Positions 8,894 to 17,356 of a stretch of DNA of 64,000 bases are shown in pieces. Source of the stretch: Pararobbsia silviterrae (GTDB taxonomy: Bacteria > Pseudomonadota > Gammaproteobacteria > Burkholderiales > Burkholderiaceae). Position 1 is the stretch's first letter. Each line of letters begins with the position of its first letter. The position numbers were made by a program, and so were the translations under genes. Below the pieces are notes generated by a model. It searched no databases and had not been told where the DNA came from. It saw only the letters and a program-made list of their open reading frames with translations. Location: NCBI RefSeq assembly GCF_003628125.1, contig NZ_RBZU01000006.1, positions 186,001 to 250,000 on the forward strand, given 5' to 3'.

Positions 8894-9343
8894 ATGATCC
8901 CTTCGTTCACCCCCTGGAGCGCGCTCGTCGGCGGCGTGTTGATCGGGCTGTCCGCTTCGTTGCTGTTATGGTCGAGCGGCAAGATCGCCGGCATCAGCGG
9001 CATTGCTCGCCGGCTGATCTGGGGGCCGTGGCTCGGCGCGTCGTGGCGCGCGGCATTCGTGCTCGGACTCGTCGCGGGCGCCGCGGCGTGGTATGCGATC
9101 GCGCGTGCGACCGGACATATCGAGTGGCTGCCGCACGCGCGTTCCGGCTTTCCGCCGCTGCTGCTCGTGGCGGCCGGTTTGCTGACGGGCTTCGGCACGG
9201 CGCTCGCGAACGGCTGCACGAGCGGACACGGCGTCTGCGGGCTCGGCCGCTTGTCGAGCCGCTCCGCCGTCGCGACGTTGACGTTTCTCGTGACGGCCAT
9301 CGTGTCGACGTATGTCGTGCGTCACGTGATGGGGATTCAATGA
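8894..9343 (+). CDS. YeeE/YedE (TsuA-like) membrane protein, first subunit
   Basis: A 149-residue integral membrane protein, about half the length of one-piece TsuA/YeeE thiosulfate transporters. The signature NGCTSGHGVCGLGRLS places cysteines at 108 and 115, the conserved thiol positions that pass sulfur species through the channel. The ATG at 8894 is chosen because it starts directly before the first helix (IPSFTPWSALVGG). The stop overlaps the start of the second YeeE-like gene (ATGA), so the two are probably produced as a pair. Such split pairs are typical of bigR-controlled operons, where they handle sulfide or sulfite/thiosulfate. Confidence 0.88.
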   Translation: MIPSFTPWSALVGGVLIGLSASLLLWSSGKIAGISGIARRLIWGPWLGASWRAAFVLGLVAGAAAWYAIARATGHIEWLPHARSGFPPLLLVAAGLLTGFGTALANGCTSGHGVCGLGRLSSRSAVATLTFLVTAIVSTYVVRHVMGIQ

Positions 9344-9783
9344 GCGCATCGAAACAGCTGGCGACATTCGGCTGCGGGCTGTTGTTCGGCGCGGGCCTTG
9401 CGATCTCGGGCATGACGCGGCCCGAAAAGGTGTTGGGTTTTCTCGATGTGACGGGACACTGGGACGGCAGCCTCCTGTTCGTGCTCGGCGGCGCCGTCGC
9501 GTGCACGATCGTTGCGTTTCGTTGGATCCTCAAGCGGCGCGCGCCGTTATTCGGCGGCGAATTCGATGTGCCGAAGCAGACCGCGATCGATCGCAAGCTC
9601 GTGATCGGCTCGATTGTTTTCGGACTCGGATGGGGCGCGGCCGGTTATTGTCCGGGGCCCGCGATTGCGTTGCTCGCGCAGCCGAATCGCGAAGCGCTCT
9701 ATTTCCTGCCCTCGTTGTTCATCGGCTGGGGGCTGTATCGGTTCCTGTTTTCGAGGGCGGGGGCATCCGCAGGCAAGCGATAG
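9340..9783 (+). CDS. YeeE/YedE (DUF6691) membrane protein, second subunit
   Basis: A 147-residue membrane protein with four to five helices, the partner half of the preceding gene. It carries GCGLLFGAGLAISGMTRPEKVLGFLD near the N-terminus and GWGAAGYCPGPAIA (Cys104) in the second half, the two signatures of the DUF6691 family. The start overlaps the upstream stop by 4 nt. Together the two proteins likely form one functional sulfur-compound channel under BigR-type control. Direction (import of thiosulfate or export of sulfite/sulfide) cannot be decided from sequence. Confidence 0.88.
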   Translation: MSASKQLATFGCGLLFGAGLAISGMTRPEKVLGFLDVTGHWDGSLLFVLGGAVACTIVAFRWILKRRAPLFGGEFDVPKQTAIDRKLVIGSIVFGLGWGAAGYCPGPAIALLAQPNREALYFLPSLFIGWGLYRFLFSRAGASAGKR

Positions 9784-9910
9784 CAGTGCGGTGCGTCGCC
9801 GGCTCCGCGAGGTGCGCGTCGAGCGCCGTCACGCGATTCGAGCGACGCCGCTCGCGCGTCTTGATTGACGCGAACGCGTCTATCGTCCGCGAAGCCCGGT
9901 CTTGCGAACC

Positions 9911-9950
9911 GCGCCTCGGCGCGCGGATTTGCATCCCGCGTCCGAGGCGC
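9911..9950. terminator. Stem-loop between convergent genes
   Basis: GCGCCTCGG (9911-9919) pairs with CCGAGGCGC (9942-9950), with an inner CGCGG/CCGCG stem. It lies in the 200-bp gap between the convergent YeeE and SDR genes, so it could terminate both transcripts. No T-tract is present. Confidence 0.5.
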
Positions 9951-9984
9951 CGTTCAACGTGCCGGGTTTCGCTGCGGTCAGACT

Positions 9985-10734
9985 TCAGACCTGCGCCATG
10001 CCGCCATCGACGAACAGTTCGATGCCGTTGATGTAGCTCGCCGAGTCGGAAGCGAGGAACGCGACGGCCTTGCCGATTTCCTCGGGTTCGCCGACGCGGC
10101 CCAGCGGCACTTGCGAGGCGAGCGCATCGTAGAGGCCTTGACGCGCTTCATCGGGCACGAGTCCGTCGAGGCCCGGCGTACGGATCGGACCCGGGCTCAC
10201 CACATTGACGCGGATGCGACGATCCTTGAGATCCAGCGCCCATGACCGCACGAAATTCCGGACCGCGGCCTTGCTCGCGCTGTAGACGCTGAAGTTCGCC
10301 GTGCCCAGAACCGACGTGGTCGATGAGGTCAGGATCACCGATGCGCCGTCGACGAGCAGCGGCAGCGCCTTCTGCACCGTGAACAACACGCCGCGCACAT
10401 TGGTGCCGAAGATCCGGTCGAAGTGTTCCTCGGTGATCGCGCCGAGCGGCAACATGTCGCCGCCGCCTGCGTTGGCGAACAGGATGTCGAGCTTGCCGGC
10501 CTTCTCGGCGATCTGCGCATAGACCGCATCGAGGTCCGACAGCACGGCCGCGTCCGCGCGGATCCCTGTGGTGCCCGCGCCGATCGACGCGACAGCCGCA
10601 TCGAGTTCCGCTTGGCGGCGTCCGGTGATGAACACGCGTGCGCCTTGCGCTGCAAGTTCCTGTGCCGTCGCGAGACCGATGCCCGTGGTGCCGCCGGTGA
10701 CGAGGGCGATCTTTCCATTCAGTGCTTTGCTCAT
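9985..10734 (-). CDS. SDR-family NAD(P)-dependent oxidoreductase
   Basis: A 249-residue classical short-chain dehydrogenase. It has the cofactor motif TGGTTGIG (13-20), NAG at 88-90, and the catalytic set Ser138-Tyr151-Lys155 (SVYSASKA), with PGPIRTPG and a C-terminal FVDGGMAQV. The ATG at 10734 is preferred over one four codons upstream because GGAG lies 6 nt before it. Arg39-Arg40 after the second strand favours NADP(H). The gene is divergent from a LysR regulator, a pairing often seen where the regulator controls the dehydrogenase. Substrate is unknown. Confidence 0.92.
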   Translation of the reverse strand: MSKALNGKIALVTGGTTGIGLATAQELAAQGARVFITGRRQAELDAAVASIGAGTTGIRADAAVLSDLDAVYAQIAEKAGKLDILFANAGGGDMLPLGAITEEHFDRIFGTNVRGVLFTVQKALPLLVDGASVILTSSTTSVLGTANFSVYSASKAAVRNFVRSWALDLKDRRIRVNVVSPGPIRTPGLDGLVPDEARQGLYDALASQVPLGRVGEPEEIGKAVAFLASDSASYINGIELFVDGGMAQV

Positions 10735-10861
10735 GATGTGCTCCATTGCGTGACGTTAAGTGAGGAAGAACATGCGCTTCGACGGTGGGCCTCGCTGTCC
10801 GGCGGGGCCGTCGTGCAGTGCATGGAACGTACTGTAGAGATCGGGCGTTTATGAATAAATA

Positions 10862-10886
10862 GTGGATAAACAAAATGACTATCCAC
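10862..10886. promoter_or_regulatory. Inverted repeat between SDR and LysR genes
   Basis: GTGGATA and TATCCAC are perfect complements separated by 11 bp, within the 194-bp divergent region. Size and location suit a LysR-type operator. Confidence 0.5.
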
Positions 10887-10928
10887 GCATATGTATAATC
10901 GGGCGACCGATTTCGAGGAGCAGGTCGA

Positions 10929-11846
10929 ATGGATCAGTTAGTGGCCATGCGCGCATTTGCGCGCGTCGTGGAGGCGGGGAGTTTTACGCGTGCCGCCGAT
11001 TCGCTGGACATGCCGAACGCGACGATGAGCAAGCTCGTGCAGGAACTCGAAAGCCATCTCGGCGTGAGGTTGCTGCAGCGAACGACGCGCAAGGTCAGCG
11101 TGACGCCCGAGGGCCAGGACTACTACGCGAAGGCCACACGGATCCTGAGGGACATCGAGGACGTGGATGCCTCGTTCAATCTCGCTCGCGGCAACCCGCG
11201 CGGCAGTCTGCGCATCGACGTCGGCGGATTGACCGCGCGCGACGTGCTGATTCCGCTGCTGCCCGATTTCATGACGCGTTATCCGGACGTGAGAATCGAT
11301 CTCGGCGTGGCCGATCGCGCGGTGGATCTGATCGGCGACAACGTCGACTGCGTGATCCGGGGCGGCGCGCTCGACGACTCGTCACTCGTCGCGCGCCCGA
11401 TCGGAGACGCCGTGATGGTGACCTGCGCGACGCCCGCGTATCTGAAGCACTATGGCGTGCCCGCGTATCCGGAAGAACTCAAGAACGGGCATCGATTGAT
11501 CGGTTACGTATCGGCGCAGAACGGCAGGGCGATGCCGTTCCGGTTCGAGAGCAAGGGCGAACGGATCGAGATCAAGATCGAGCCCCGTCTCGGCGTCAAC
11601 GAAAGCAACGCGCATCTGGCGGCCGGTCTCGCGGGGCTCGGCATCGTGCAAACGTTCGCGCATGCGGCCCAGGCGGCGCTCGCCGAGGGCACGCTCGTCG
11701 AGATCCTCAAGAAATGGCGGCCGCCGTCGTATCCGTTTCACGTCGTCTATCCGCAGAACCGGTATGTCACGCATCGGCTCCGCGTATTTATCGACTGGCT
11801 GCTCGATGTGTTTCCCGACAAGGTTCGCGGGACACGCACGCGTTAA
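10929..11846 (+). CDS. LysR-family regulator (CrgA/DhcR type)
   Basis: A 305-residue LysR-type regulator. The N-terminal winged helix (MDQLVAMRAFARVVEAGSFTRAADSL, then ATMSKLVQELESHLGVRLLQRTTRKVSVT) is followed by a periplasmic-binding-like effector domain (about 90-290). The ribosome site GAGGAG sits just ahead of the ATG. It is divergent from the SDR gene and probably regulates it. The sequence resembles the large proteobacterial group that controls neighbouring oxidoreductases in response to electrophiles or quinones, but the effector cannot be inferred. Confidence 0.92.
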   Translation: MDQLVAMRAFARVVEAGSFTRAADSLDMPNATMSKLVQELESHLGVRLLQRTTRKVSVTPEGQDYYAKATRILRDIEDVDASFNLARGNPRGSLRIDVGGLTARDVLIPLLPDFMTRYPDVRIDLGVADRAVDLIGDNVDCVIRGGALDDSSLVARPIGDAVMVTCATPAYLKHYGVPAYPEELKNGHRLIGYVSAQNGRAMPFRFESKGERIEIKIEPRLGVNESNAHLAAGLAGLGIVQTFAHAAQAALAEGTLVEILKKWRPPSYPFHVVYPQNRYVTHRLRVFIDWLLDVFPDKVRGTRTR

Positions 11847-11880
11847 GACGTCTTGACGTGTCGCTCACGCGTGCCGCGTC

Positions 11881-12204
11881 TCACGACGACGCGCGTCCGC
11901 CGTGGAATCGCCCGAAGTGATGTGCCGCGAAGAGCGACATCAGCAGTCCGCCGACGAGCGCGCTGCCGACGTCGAGCGAGTCATGCAGATCGAAGTCTCC
12001 GACGCGGCACACCAGGATGTAGCCGACGACGAGATTGAACGTGCCCCAGAGGACGTTGACGGTCGACGACGACAAGCCTTCGCCCGGCGGTTTCGCGAAC
12101 GGACTCTGGAATGCGCGGCCCATCGAGCCGCTGACGAGATGCGGGACGGCATTGGCGAGAACGGCCCCGCCGAAGAAGTACGAAACGCAATGGGCCCATG
12201 TCAT
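11881..12204 (-). CDS. Small conserved membrane protein
   Basis: A 107-residue protein with about three hydrophobic segments (SYFFGGAVLANAVPHLVSG, VNVLWGTFNLVVGYILV, GSALVGGLLMSLFAAHHFG). The strongly conserved-looking core NAVPHLVSG...FQSPFAKPPGEGLSSS resembles an uncharacterised family of small bacterial membrane proteins; no function is known to me. It lies 58 bp downstream of a MarR gene in the same direction and is probably co-transcribed, so it may be a target of that repressor. It ends 34 bp from the convergent LysR gene. Confidence 0.78.
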   Translation of the reverse strand: MTWAHCVSYFFGGAVLANAVPHLVSGSMGRAFQSPFAKPPGEGLSSSTVNVLWGTFNLVVGYILVCRVGDFDLHDSLDVGSALVGGLLMSLFAAHHFGRFHGGRASS

Positions 12205-12262
12205 ATCGAAGACACCTCGTTGAGTGTTGAGGGGGACGCGGATTCAGAACCGGTTCGCGCGA

Positions 12263-12709
12263 TCAATCGCGTTCGTCCTCGACCATTCGCGCGATCAACG
12301 CGCCGGCCTTGAACAACAGTGCTTGTTCTTGCTTGTTGAGCCGCGTGATCGCTTGCGCGAGCCACGCATGCTTGGCCTCGCGCGTGGTCCGTCGCAGCTT
12401 CGTGCCTTTGGCGGACAGCTTGATCAGCATTTGCCGTCCATCGGTCGGATGCGCATGACGCTCGATCAAGCCCATCGTGACGAGCGATGCGATCGCCGAG
12501 CTCATCGATTGCGGCTTGATGCGCTCGGCGCGCGCGAGATCCGCCGACGTCATGGCCCCTTCTTTTTCGAGCCGTGTGAGAACCGCCTTCTGCGTCCACG
12601 AGAATTCGCGGAGTTCGGGCGGTGCATCGGCGCGGATCCGCCGTACGAGCAGGCTGATCGCGAGCGCGAAGTCTTCGAGCGTGGGTTCGTGAGTCGATTC
12701 GTCGTCCAT
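12263..12709 (-). CDS. MarR-family repressor
   Basis: A 148-residue MarR-type regulator. The core is FSWTQKAVLTRLEKEGAMTSADLARAERIKPQSMSSAIASLVTMGLIERHAHPTDGRQMLIKLSAKG, with the recognition helix in IKPQSMSSAIASL and the wing in PTDGRQ, flanked by dimerising helices. It is upstream of the small membrane-protein gene in one probable operon. A 25-bp dyad begins 14 bp upstream of its start, indicating autorepression. The ligand is not predictable. Confidence 0.9.
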   Translation of the reverse strand: MDDESTHEPTLEDFALAISLLVRRIRADAPPELREFSWTQKAVLTRLEKEGAMTSADLARAERIKPQSMSSAIASLVTMGLIERHAHPTDGRQMLIKLSAKGTKLRRTTREAKHAWLAQAITRLNKQEQALLFKAGALIARMVEDERD

Positions 12710-12722
12710 GGGGCGACTGTAT

Positions 12723-12747
12723 AACTTATCAGTCTATCTGACAAGTT
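12723..12747. promoter_or_regulatory. Candidate MarR operator
   Basis: AACTTATCAG and CTGACAAGTT flank TCTAT; the arms match at 9 of 10 positions. The site is immediately upstream of the MarR start and fits the size of MarR operators. Confidence 0.65.
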
Positions 12748-12880
12748 TACCTGTCGATGAGGAGAAGGACGGCGAGGCCGCGAGCGGATACGGTGCGTAT
12801 GCGTATCAACACGCCGTTCCCCTCGTGACGCCTCTCGCGATATGAATGCGATGCCTGGGCGCGTGATGCCCGTGTTCGCC

Positions 12881-15283
12881 TCAATACCGCCAGGCGAGAT
12901 TCACGCTGCCGTTGATCGGCTCCGCATAGAGTGCGCGATCGTATTCCATCGTCGCGAAGTGTTTCTTGTCGAGCGCGTTGTTGAGCGTGCCCGTGATGCT
13001 GAAATGCCGGTTCACGTCGTAGCGCACCATGAAATCGAGGTCCGCATACGCGCCCTGCGTCGCCGTGCCTTCGCCTTCGGCCGAGAAGCTCGTCTCGCTT
13101 TGCCAGCGCAGGCTGCTGCCGACGGTCAGCTTGTGATCGAAGACGGGAAGCTGATATGTCGTCGAGAGATGGAACGACTTGCGCGGAATAAACGTCTGCG
13201 CGGGCGCTCCGTCTTCGCTGACGATGCGCAGGATCGTCGCGCCCGCGCTGACGTTCCAACCCGGCGTGATGCGTCCCGCGACCTCGGCTTCGATGCCTTC
13301 CGACGTGGCATTGCCCGGCTCGTAGATTTCCTGCAGCGTCACCGGGTTCGGACCGACGTCCACGGCGATATTGCTCTGCTTGACGTGGAAGACCGACAGC
13401 GACGTATTGAGCCGGTTATCGAGGAAAGCCCCCTTGAAGCCCGTTTCGAAGCTTTCGCCTCGCGCCGGGCCCAGCAACTGCGAATTGGCGTTGAGCTCGT
13501 ATTGCGGATTGAAGATCTTCGAATAGCTCGCGTACGCCGTGATGTCCTTCGTCAGATCGACCGTGAAGCCGACATAGGGTGCCGAGCCCGACGACTGCTG
13601 CGCGTAGCTCGTGCCGCTCGCGTCGCCGCTGCTGCCCGCCTGCGTGTAGTTGATGCCGAGCAGCAGATGCGCGCGATCGGTCAGGCTCCAGCGCGACGAC
13701 GCATACACGGAACGCCGGATGTCGAGATATTCCGTGCTATAGGTCTCGCCATCCCAGTTCGGCTCGGGAAAGCTGCCCGCGAGCAAGACCGAGTAGGGCA
13801 CGTCCACGCCGTCCGTATCGCCTTCCCCCGACGGATTGCTCAGCGACGAGCGCGAGTAGCTCGCGCCGACCACGATGTCGTGCGTGCGTCCGAACAGATC
13901 GATCTTGCCCGTCACGTTCGTATCGAGCGCGACCTGCTGATTCGATTCCTGCCACCATGACGTGTACGAGCTAAACCCGCTCGTGCCGTCGGAATTGAGC
14001 GCGCCGAGCGGATAGAAGATGTTCGCGTGGCTTGTGATGTCGTTCCACGCGACCGTGGTTTTCCAGGTCCACCGATCGCCGAGCTGTTGGGATAACTCCG
14101 CGAACGCGCGCTGTTCTTCGGTATTGAAGTAGGCCCAGTCCGGCGCCATGCTCGCGCTCGTGCTGTAACTCATCTGATTGCCGTTCGCATCGAGCAGCGG
14201 CAGGCCGCCCCACTCTGCGCCGCGCGAGCGGTTCGATTCGTAGCTGTACCCGATCGTCGCGACGGTGGTCGGCGTCAGGTTCGCTTCGACCACGCCGTAG
14301 ACGATGTCCTTGCTCGGCTCATAGCGGTCGATATAGGAATTGCCGTCCTGATGCACGGCGACGAGGCGGCCCGCGACGGTGCCGGCCGAGTTCAGCGGTC
14401 CGGACAGATCGACGTCGATGCGCTTTGTGTCCCACGATCCGTACGAGACGTCGCCCGACGCCTCGAAATCATAGGTCGGCCGCTTGCGAATCAGATTGAC
14501 CGTCGCCGACGGATTGCCGGTTTCGGCATTCAGTCCGTCCGCGCCGCGCAGGACTTCGACGCGGTCGTAGAGCGCCATGTCGATATCGCCGTACTGCGAC
14601 TGGTAGATCAACGGCAGGCCCATGCCGTCGAACTGGAAGTTCGTGATCTGGAAGCCCCGCGACGTGAAGTCGGTCCGATCCGTTTCGTATTGGTCGACGG
14701 TCACGCCGGTCACATGCTGAAGCGCATCGTTGACGCCGTTGAGCTGGAAGTCGTCCATTTCCTGGCGCGTCAGCACCGAGACCGATTGCGGCGTGTCCTT
14801 GGGCGACAGCGCGATCTTCGTGGCGGCCGTCGTCGATTGAATCGTATAGGCGCGCGTCTGTTCCGTCGGCAGTTGCGTATCGCCGGCGGCGGTGACCGTG
14901 ACCGACGGCAGCGTGATTTCAGCCGGCTGGCCGCTCGTCGTCCCGGCCGGCTCGATCGTGACCGTTCCGCCCTTGATCTCGGGCTTGAGGCCGCTGCCCG
15001 CGAGCACGCGGTCGAGCGCTTCGGCCGTCGTCATGCGGCCGTTGACCGCGGGCGCGGTCTTGCCCGCCACGAGCGACGGCTCGACGAGCAATTGCAGATT
15101 GGCTTCGCGCGCGAGCGTATTCAGCGCGCTGCCGAGCGGCTGAGCCGGGATCGAGAACGCGGCCGTCTGCGCGGGCGCCGGCGACGCGGCGGTCTGTGCG
15201 CGGGCGCTCGGCGCGCCGAGCGCGGTGACGGCCAGAATGACGGCCGCGCTCATGGCGGCCAGCGGAAGGCGAGGGTGCGACAT
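12881..15283 (-). CDS. TonB-dependent siderophore receptor with STN signalling domain
   Basis: An 800-residue outer-membrane receptor of the FpvA/FecA transducer class. A signal peptide (to about 30, ARAQ) is followed by an STN domain (about 40-95: FSIPAQPLGSALNTLAREANLQLLVEPSLVAG and LDRVLAGSGL). Then come a plug (SPKDTPQSVSVLTRQEMDD, VEVLRGADGLNAETGNPSATVNLIRKRP) and a 22-strand barrel ending NGSVNLAWRY. The ATG at 15283 is preferred because GGAG lies 9 nt upstream; the codon at 15298 that also opens this frame is TTG. The STN domain should talk to the FecR-like protein encoded just upstream. The ligand is probably a peptide or hydroxamate siderophore; sequence alone does not settle it. Confidence 0.92.
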   Translation of the reverse strand: MSHPRLPLAAMSAAVILAVTALGAPSARAQTAASPAPAQTAAFSIPAQPLGSALNTLAREANLQLLVEPSLVAGKTAPAVNGRMTTAEALDRVLAGSGLKPEIKGGTVTIEPAGTTSGQPAEITLPSVTVTAAGDTQLPTEQTRAYTIQSTTAATKIALSPKDTPQSVSVLTRQEMDDFQLNGVNDALQHVTGVTVDQYETDRTDFTSRGFQITNFQFDGMGLPLIYQSQYGDIDMALYDRVEVLRGADGLNAETGNPSATVNLIRKRPTYDFEASGDVSYGSWDTKRIDVDLSGPLNSAGTVAGRLVAVHQDGNSYIDRYEPSKDIVYGVVEANLTPTTVATIGYSYESNRSRGAEWGGLPLLDANGNQMSYSTSASMAPDWAYFNTEEQRAFAELSQQLGDRWTWKTTVAWNDITSHANIFYPLGALNSDGTSGFSSYTSWWQESNQQVALDTNVTGKIDLFGRTHDIVVGASYSRSSLSNPSGEGDTDGVDVPYSVLLAGSFPEPNWDGETYSTEYLDIRRSVYASSRWSLTDRAHLLLGINYTQAGSSGDASGTSYAQQSSGSAPYVGFTVDLTKDITAYASYSKIFNPQYELNANSQLLGPARGESFETGFKGAFLDNRLNTSLSVFHVKQSNIAVDVGPNPVTLQEIYEPGNATSEGIEAEVAGRITPGWNVSAGATILRIVSEDGAPAQTFIPRKSFHLSTTYQLPVFDHKLTVGSSLRWQSETSFSAEGEGTATQGAYADLDFMVRYDVNRHFSITGTLNNALDKKHFATMEYDRALYAEPINGSVNLAWRY

Positions 15284-15306
15284 CGACGACGTCTCCAACA
15301 GGTAGC

Positions 15307-15323
15307 GTAATAAGAACCATTAC
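15307..15323. promoter_or_regulatory. Short inverted repeat upstream of the STN receptor
   Basis: GTAAT and ATTAC flank 7 bp, 24 bp before the receptor start. It could be a degenerate Fur site or part of an iron-starvation sigma promoter. The remaining 216-bp gap to the FecR gene holds no supported gene and a GC hairpin at 15409-15428 (GCCGGG/CCCGGC). Confidence 0.3.
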
Positions 15324-15499
15324 TGAAGAAGACGCACGACGTTCGCGGACCCTGACGTCGTTTGAAAAATTATTTCGCGTGCATGTTGGGCGGCTATGCC
15401 GGACGTGAGCCGGGGTATGAGTCCCGGCGCGAATTCGGGTGTGAATTCGAGTGTGCGTATGGACGCGCGTTCGGGCGCGCGTTCAGGCGTGAAGCGGCG

Positions 15500-16636
15500 C
15501 TAGCTCGCTCGCACGATTTCGATGACGCCGCCGCGCTGCCGCAGACGCACGGGAAGGACGCGCGGCAACGCACGGGCGAATCGGGTCGCCTCGTGAATAT
15601 CGAAGCTGCCCGTCACGCGCATTGCGCCGATGGCCGGATCGCCGATGACGATAGGCGTCGCCGCGTAGCGTTCGAACTCCTGCAAGGCGCGCTGCAAGGT
15701 CGTGTTGTCGAACGAGACGCGCCCTTGACGCCATTCGGCGACTTCGGCGGGCGTGATCGCGGCGACAGGCCCCAGTGCGCCGCTCGCCAACGTGGCGACC
15801 GATTGTCCGGCCGTCAGATCGACGACGCGCGACGAGCCGTCGGCCGGCGAACCGTCGTCGCGCGAGCCGTCTTCCCGCCATGCGGACGCGACCCGCACGT
15901 GGCCTTCTTCGACATCGACGCGTACGTTGTCATGCTCGAGACCCGTATCCGTGCATCGAACGGCGAAGCGCGTGCCGACGACCGTGACCGTCACGGCGCG
16001 GGCCATCACCTTGAACGGACAATCCGGATTCGATGCGACGGCGAACATCGCCTGGCCGCGGATCAGATGCACTTCGCGGCGATCGTGAAACAGGCGGGCT
16101 TCGACGTGCGTTTCCGTATCGAGGTCCATCGTGCTGCCGTCGGGCAGCGAGACGGTCTTGACTTCGCCGCGCCGCGTTTCGTAGACCGCTGTGAACGTCG
16201 GGTTAGCTCGCCAGTATTGCCATGCGACGACACCCGCGCCCGTCATTGCGAAGGCGGCGCCGGCGGCCGCGAAGCGCGGGAAGAACGCGCGTCGGGCCGG
16301 TGACGCGGGCGATGCGCTCGATGCGTTTGATGCGCTCGATCGCCACGAGCGCGCGTGCACAGCGGGGTCGGTATGTGCGAATTCGGACCGCAGTCGCGCG
16401 ATATCGTCCGCGGGCATCGCGTCGAGCACGCGCCAGACCTCGGACACCTGGTCGTAGGCTGCGCGATGCGCGGGATGCGCCGCGAGCCACGCGCGAAACG
16501 CCGCTTCGTCCTCGCGCGCGAGCCCGTCCCGACGTTGGACGAACCATGCCGCGGCGCGCGCGTCGATGTCGGTGCGTTCATCCGCGCGCGGTTCCGCACG
16601 GGCATCGTTGGGGAGGGGGGATCGATCCATCGTCAT
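15500..16636 (-). CDS. fecR: FecR-type anti-sigma/sigma-regulator protein
   Basis: A 378-residue single-pass inner-membrane regulator. The cytoplasmic part begins with the anti-sigma DUF4880 segment (AAAWFVQRRDGLAREDEAAFRAWLAAHPAHRAAYDQV, about 27-65). One membrane helix (FAAAGAAFAMTGAGVVAWQYW, about 120-140) leads to the periplasmic FecR domain (TRRGEVKTVSLPDGSTMDLDTETHVEARL, VVGTRFAVR) and an STN-like C-terminus (FDNTTLQRALQEFERYAATPIVI). It should relay receptor occupancy to the ECF sigma factor encoded 74 bp upstream. The start is either the ATG at 16636 or one two codons later. Ser/Ala repeats in the linker (SSASNASSASPASPA) look like slippage-prone sequence. Confidence 0.9.
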   Translation of the reverse strand: MTMDRSPLPNDARAEPRADERTDIDARAAAWFVQRRDGLAREDEAAFRAWLAAHPAHRAAYDQVSEVWRVLDAMPADDIARLRSEFAHTDPAVHARSWRSSASNASSASPASPARRAFFPRFAAAGAAFAMTGAGVVAWQYWRANPTFTAVYETRRGEVKTVSLPDGSTMDLDTETHVEARLFHDRREVHLIRGQAMFAVASNPDCPFKVMARAVTVTVVGTRFAVRCTDTGLEHDNVRVDVEEGHVRVASAWREDGSRDDGSPADGSSRVVDLTAGQSVATLASGALGPVAAITPAEVAEWRQGRVSFDNTTLQRALQEFERYAATPIVIGDPAIGAMRVTGSFDIHEATRFARALPRVLPVRLRQRGGVIEIVRAS

Positions 16637-16710
16637 CTCGTCAGCGCGTCTTTCTATGAAGACGCGCGACGCAGCATAACCCTGACATTGAACTTGACCG
16701 GCATCGTGGG

Positions 16711-17343
16711 CTATTCGACGCCGTCCGACGGCTCGCGCGTCACGCCGTCGAACGCCGAGAGCTGCTGCTTGCATGCAAGCACGCCGCGAATGATATGTTT
16801 TTCGACCATATTGAGCGAGATGCCCATGCGCGCGGCGACTTCGCGCTGGCTGAGTCCTTCGAACTTGTGGAGCACGAAGGCCTCGCGGCACCGCGCGGGC
16901 AGCGCATCGACCGCGGCGACGAGCGCATGGGCGCGCGCCGACGATTCCCACGCGTGCTCGGGTTGATGTGATACGTCCGCGACGGGCTCGTCGATCTCCT
17001 CGAGTGCGTCGACGTGTTGCGTGCGCACGGTTGCGCGACGATACGTATCGATGACGAGATTGCGCGCCGTGCGGTACAGCAGCGCCCGCGGATCGGCGAT
17101 AGGCGTGCCCGCGTCCCGCAGCGACAGGACGCGCACATAGCTTTCCTGCGTGATGTCCGACGCCATCTCGCCGTCCTTCACGAGACGCGACAGAAAACGC
17201 AGCAGTTCGCGGTGATAGCGTTCGACCACGGGATGTATGTGTGCGGAGGCCCGATTTTCCGGCGCGCGAGGCGTGCGCCGGGGCGGGCGTGTCTGTTCAA
17301 CATGCCGGATCCGCGAGGCCGTCCGGTGTGCCGGGCGGCGCAT
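16711..17343 (-). CDS. fecI: FecI-type ECF sigma factor
   Basis: A 210-residue extracytoplasmic-function sigma factor. Region 2 reads ERYHRELLRFLSRLVKDGEMASDITQESYVRVLSL...LLYRTARNLVIDTYRR. Region 4 reads LPARCREAFVLHKFEGLSQREVAARMGISLNMVEKHIIRGVLACKQ, the FecI hallmark. The first about 38 residues are arginine/proline-rich and may not be translated; a later start is possible. It starts 13 bp after the upstream receptor gene, so it is probably transcribed with it. FecR follows 74 bp downstream. It should direct RNA polymerase to a siderophore-receptor promoter, most likely that of the STN-bearing receptor. Confidence 0.9.
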   Translation of the reverse strand: MRRPAHRTASRIRHVEQTRPPRRTPRAPENRASAHIHPVVERYHRELLRFLSRLVKDGEMASDITQESYVRVLSLRDAGTPIADPRALLYRTARNLVIDTYRRATVRTQHVDALEEIDEPVADVSHQPEHAWESSARAHALVAAVDALPARCREAFVLHKFEGLSQREVAARMGISLNMVEKHIIRGVLACKQQLSAFDGVTREPSDGVE

Positions 17344-17356
17344 CGCGGTCCCGTCG

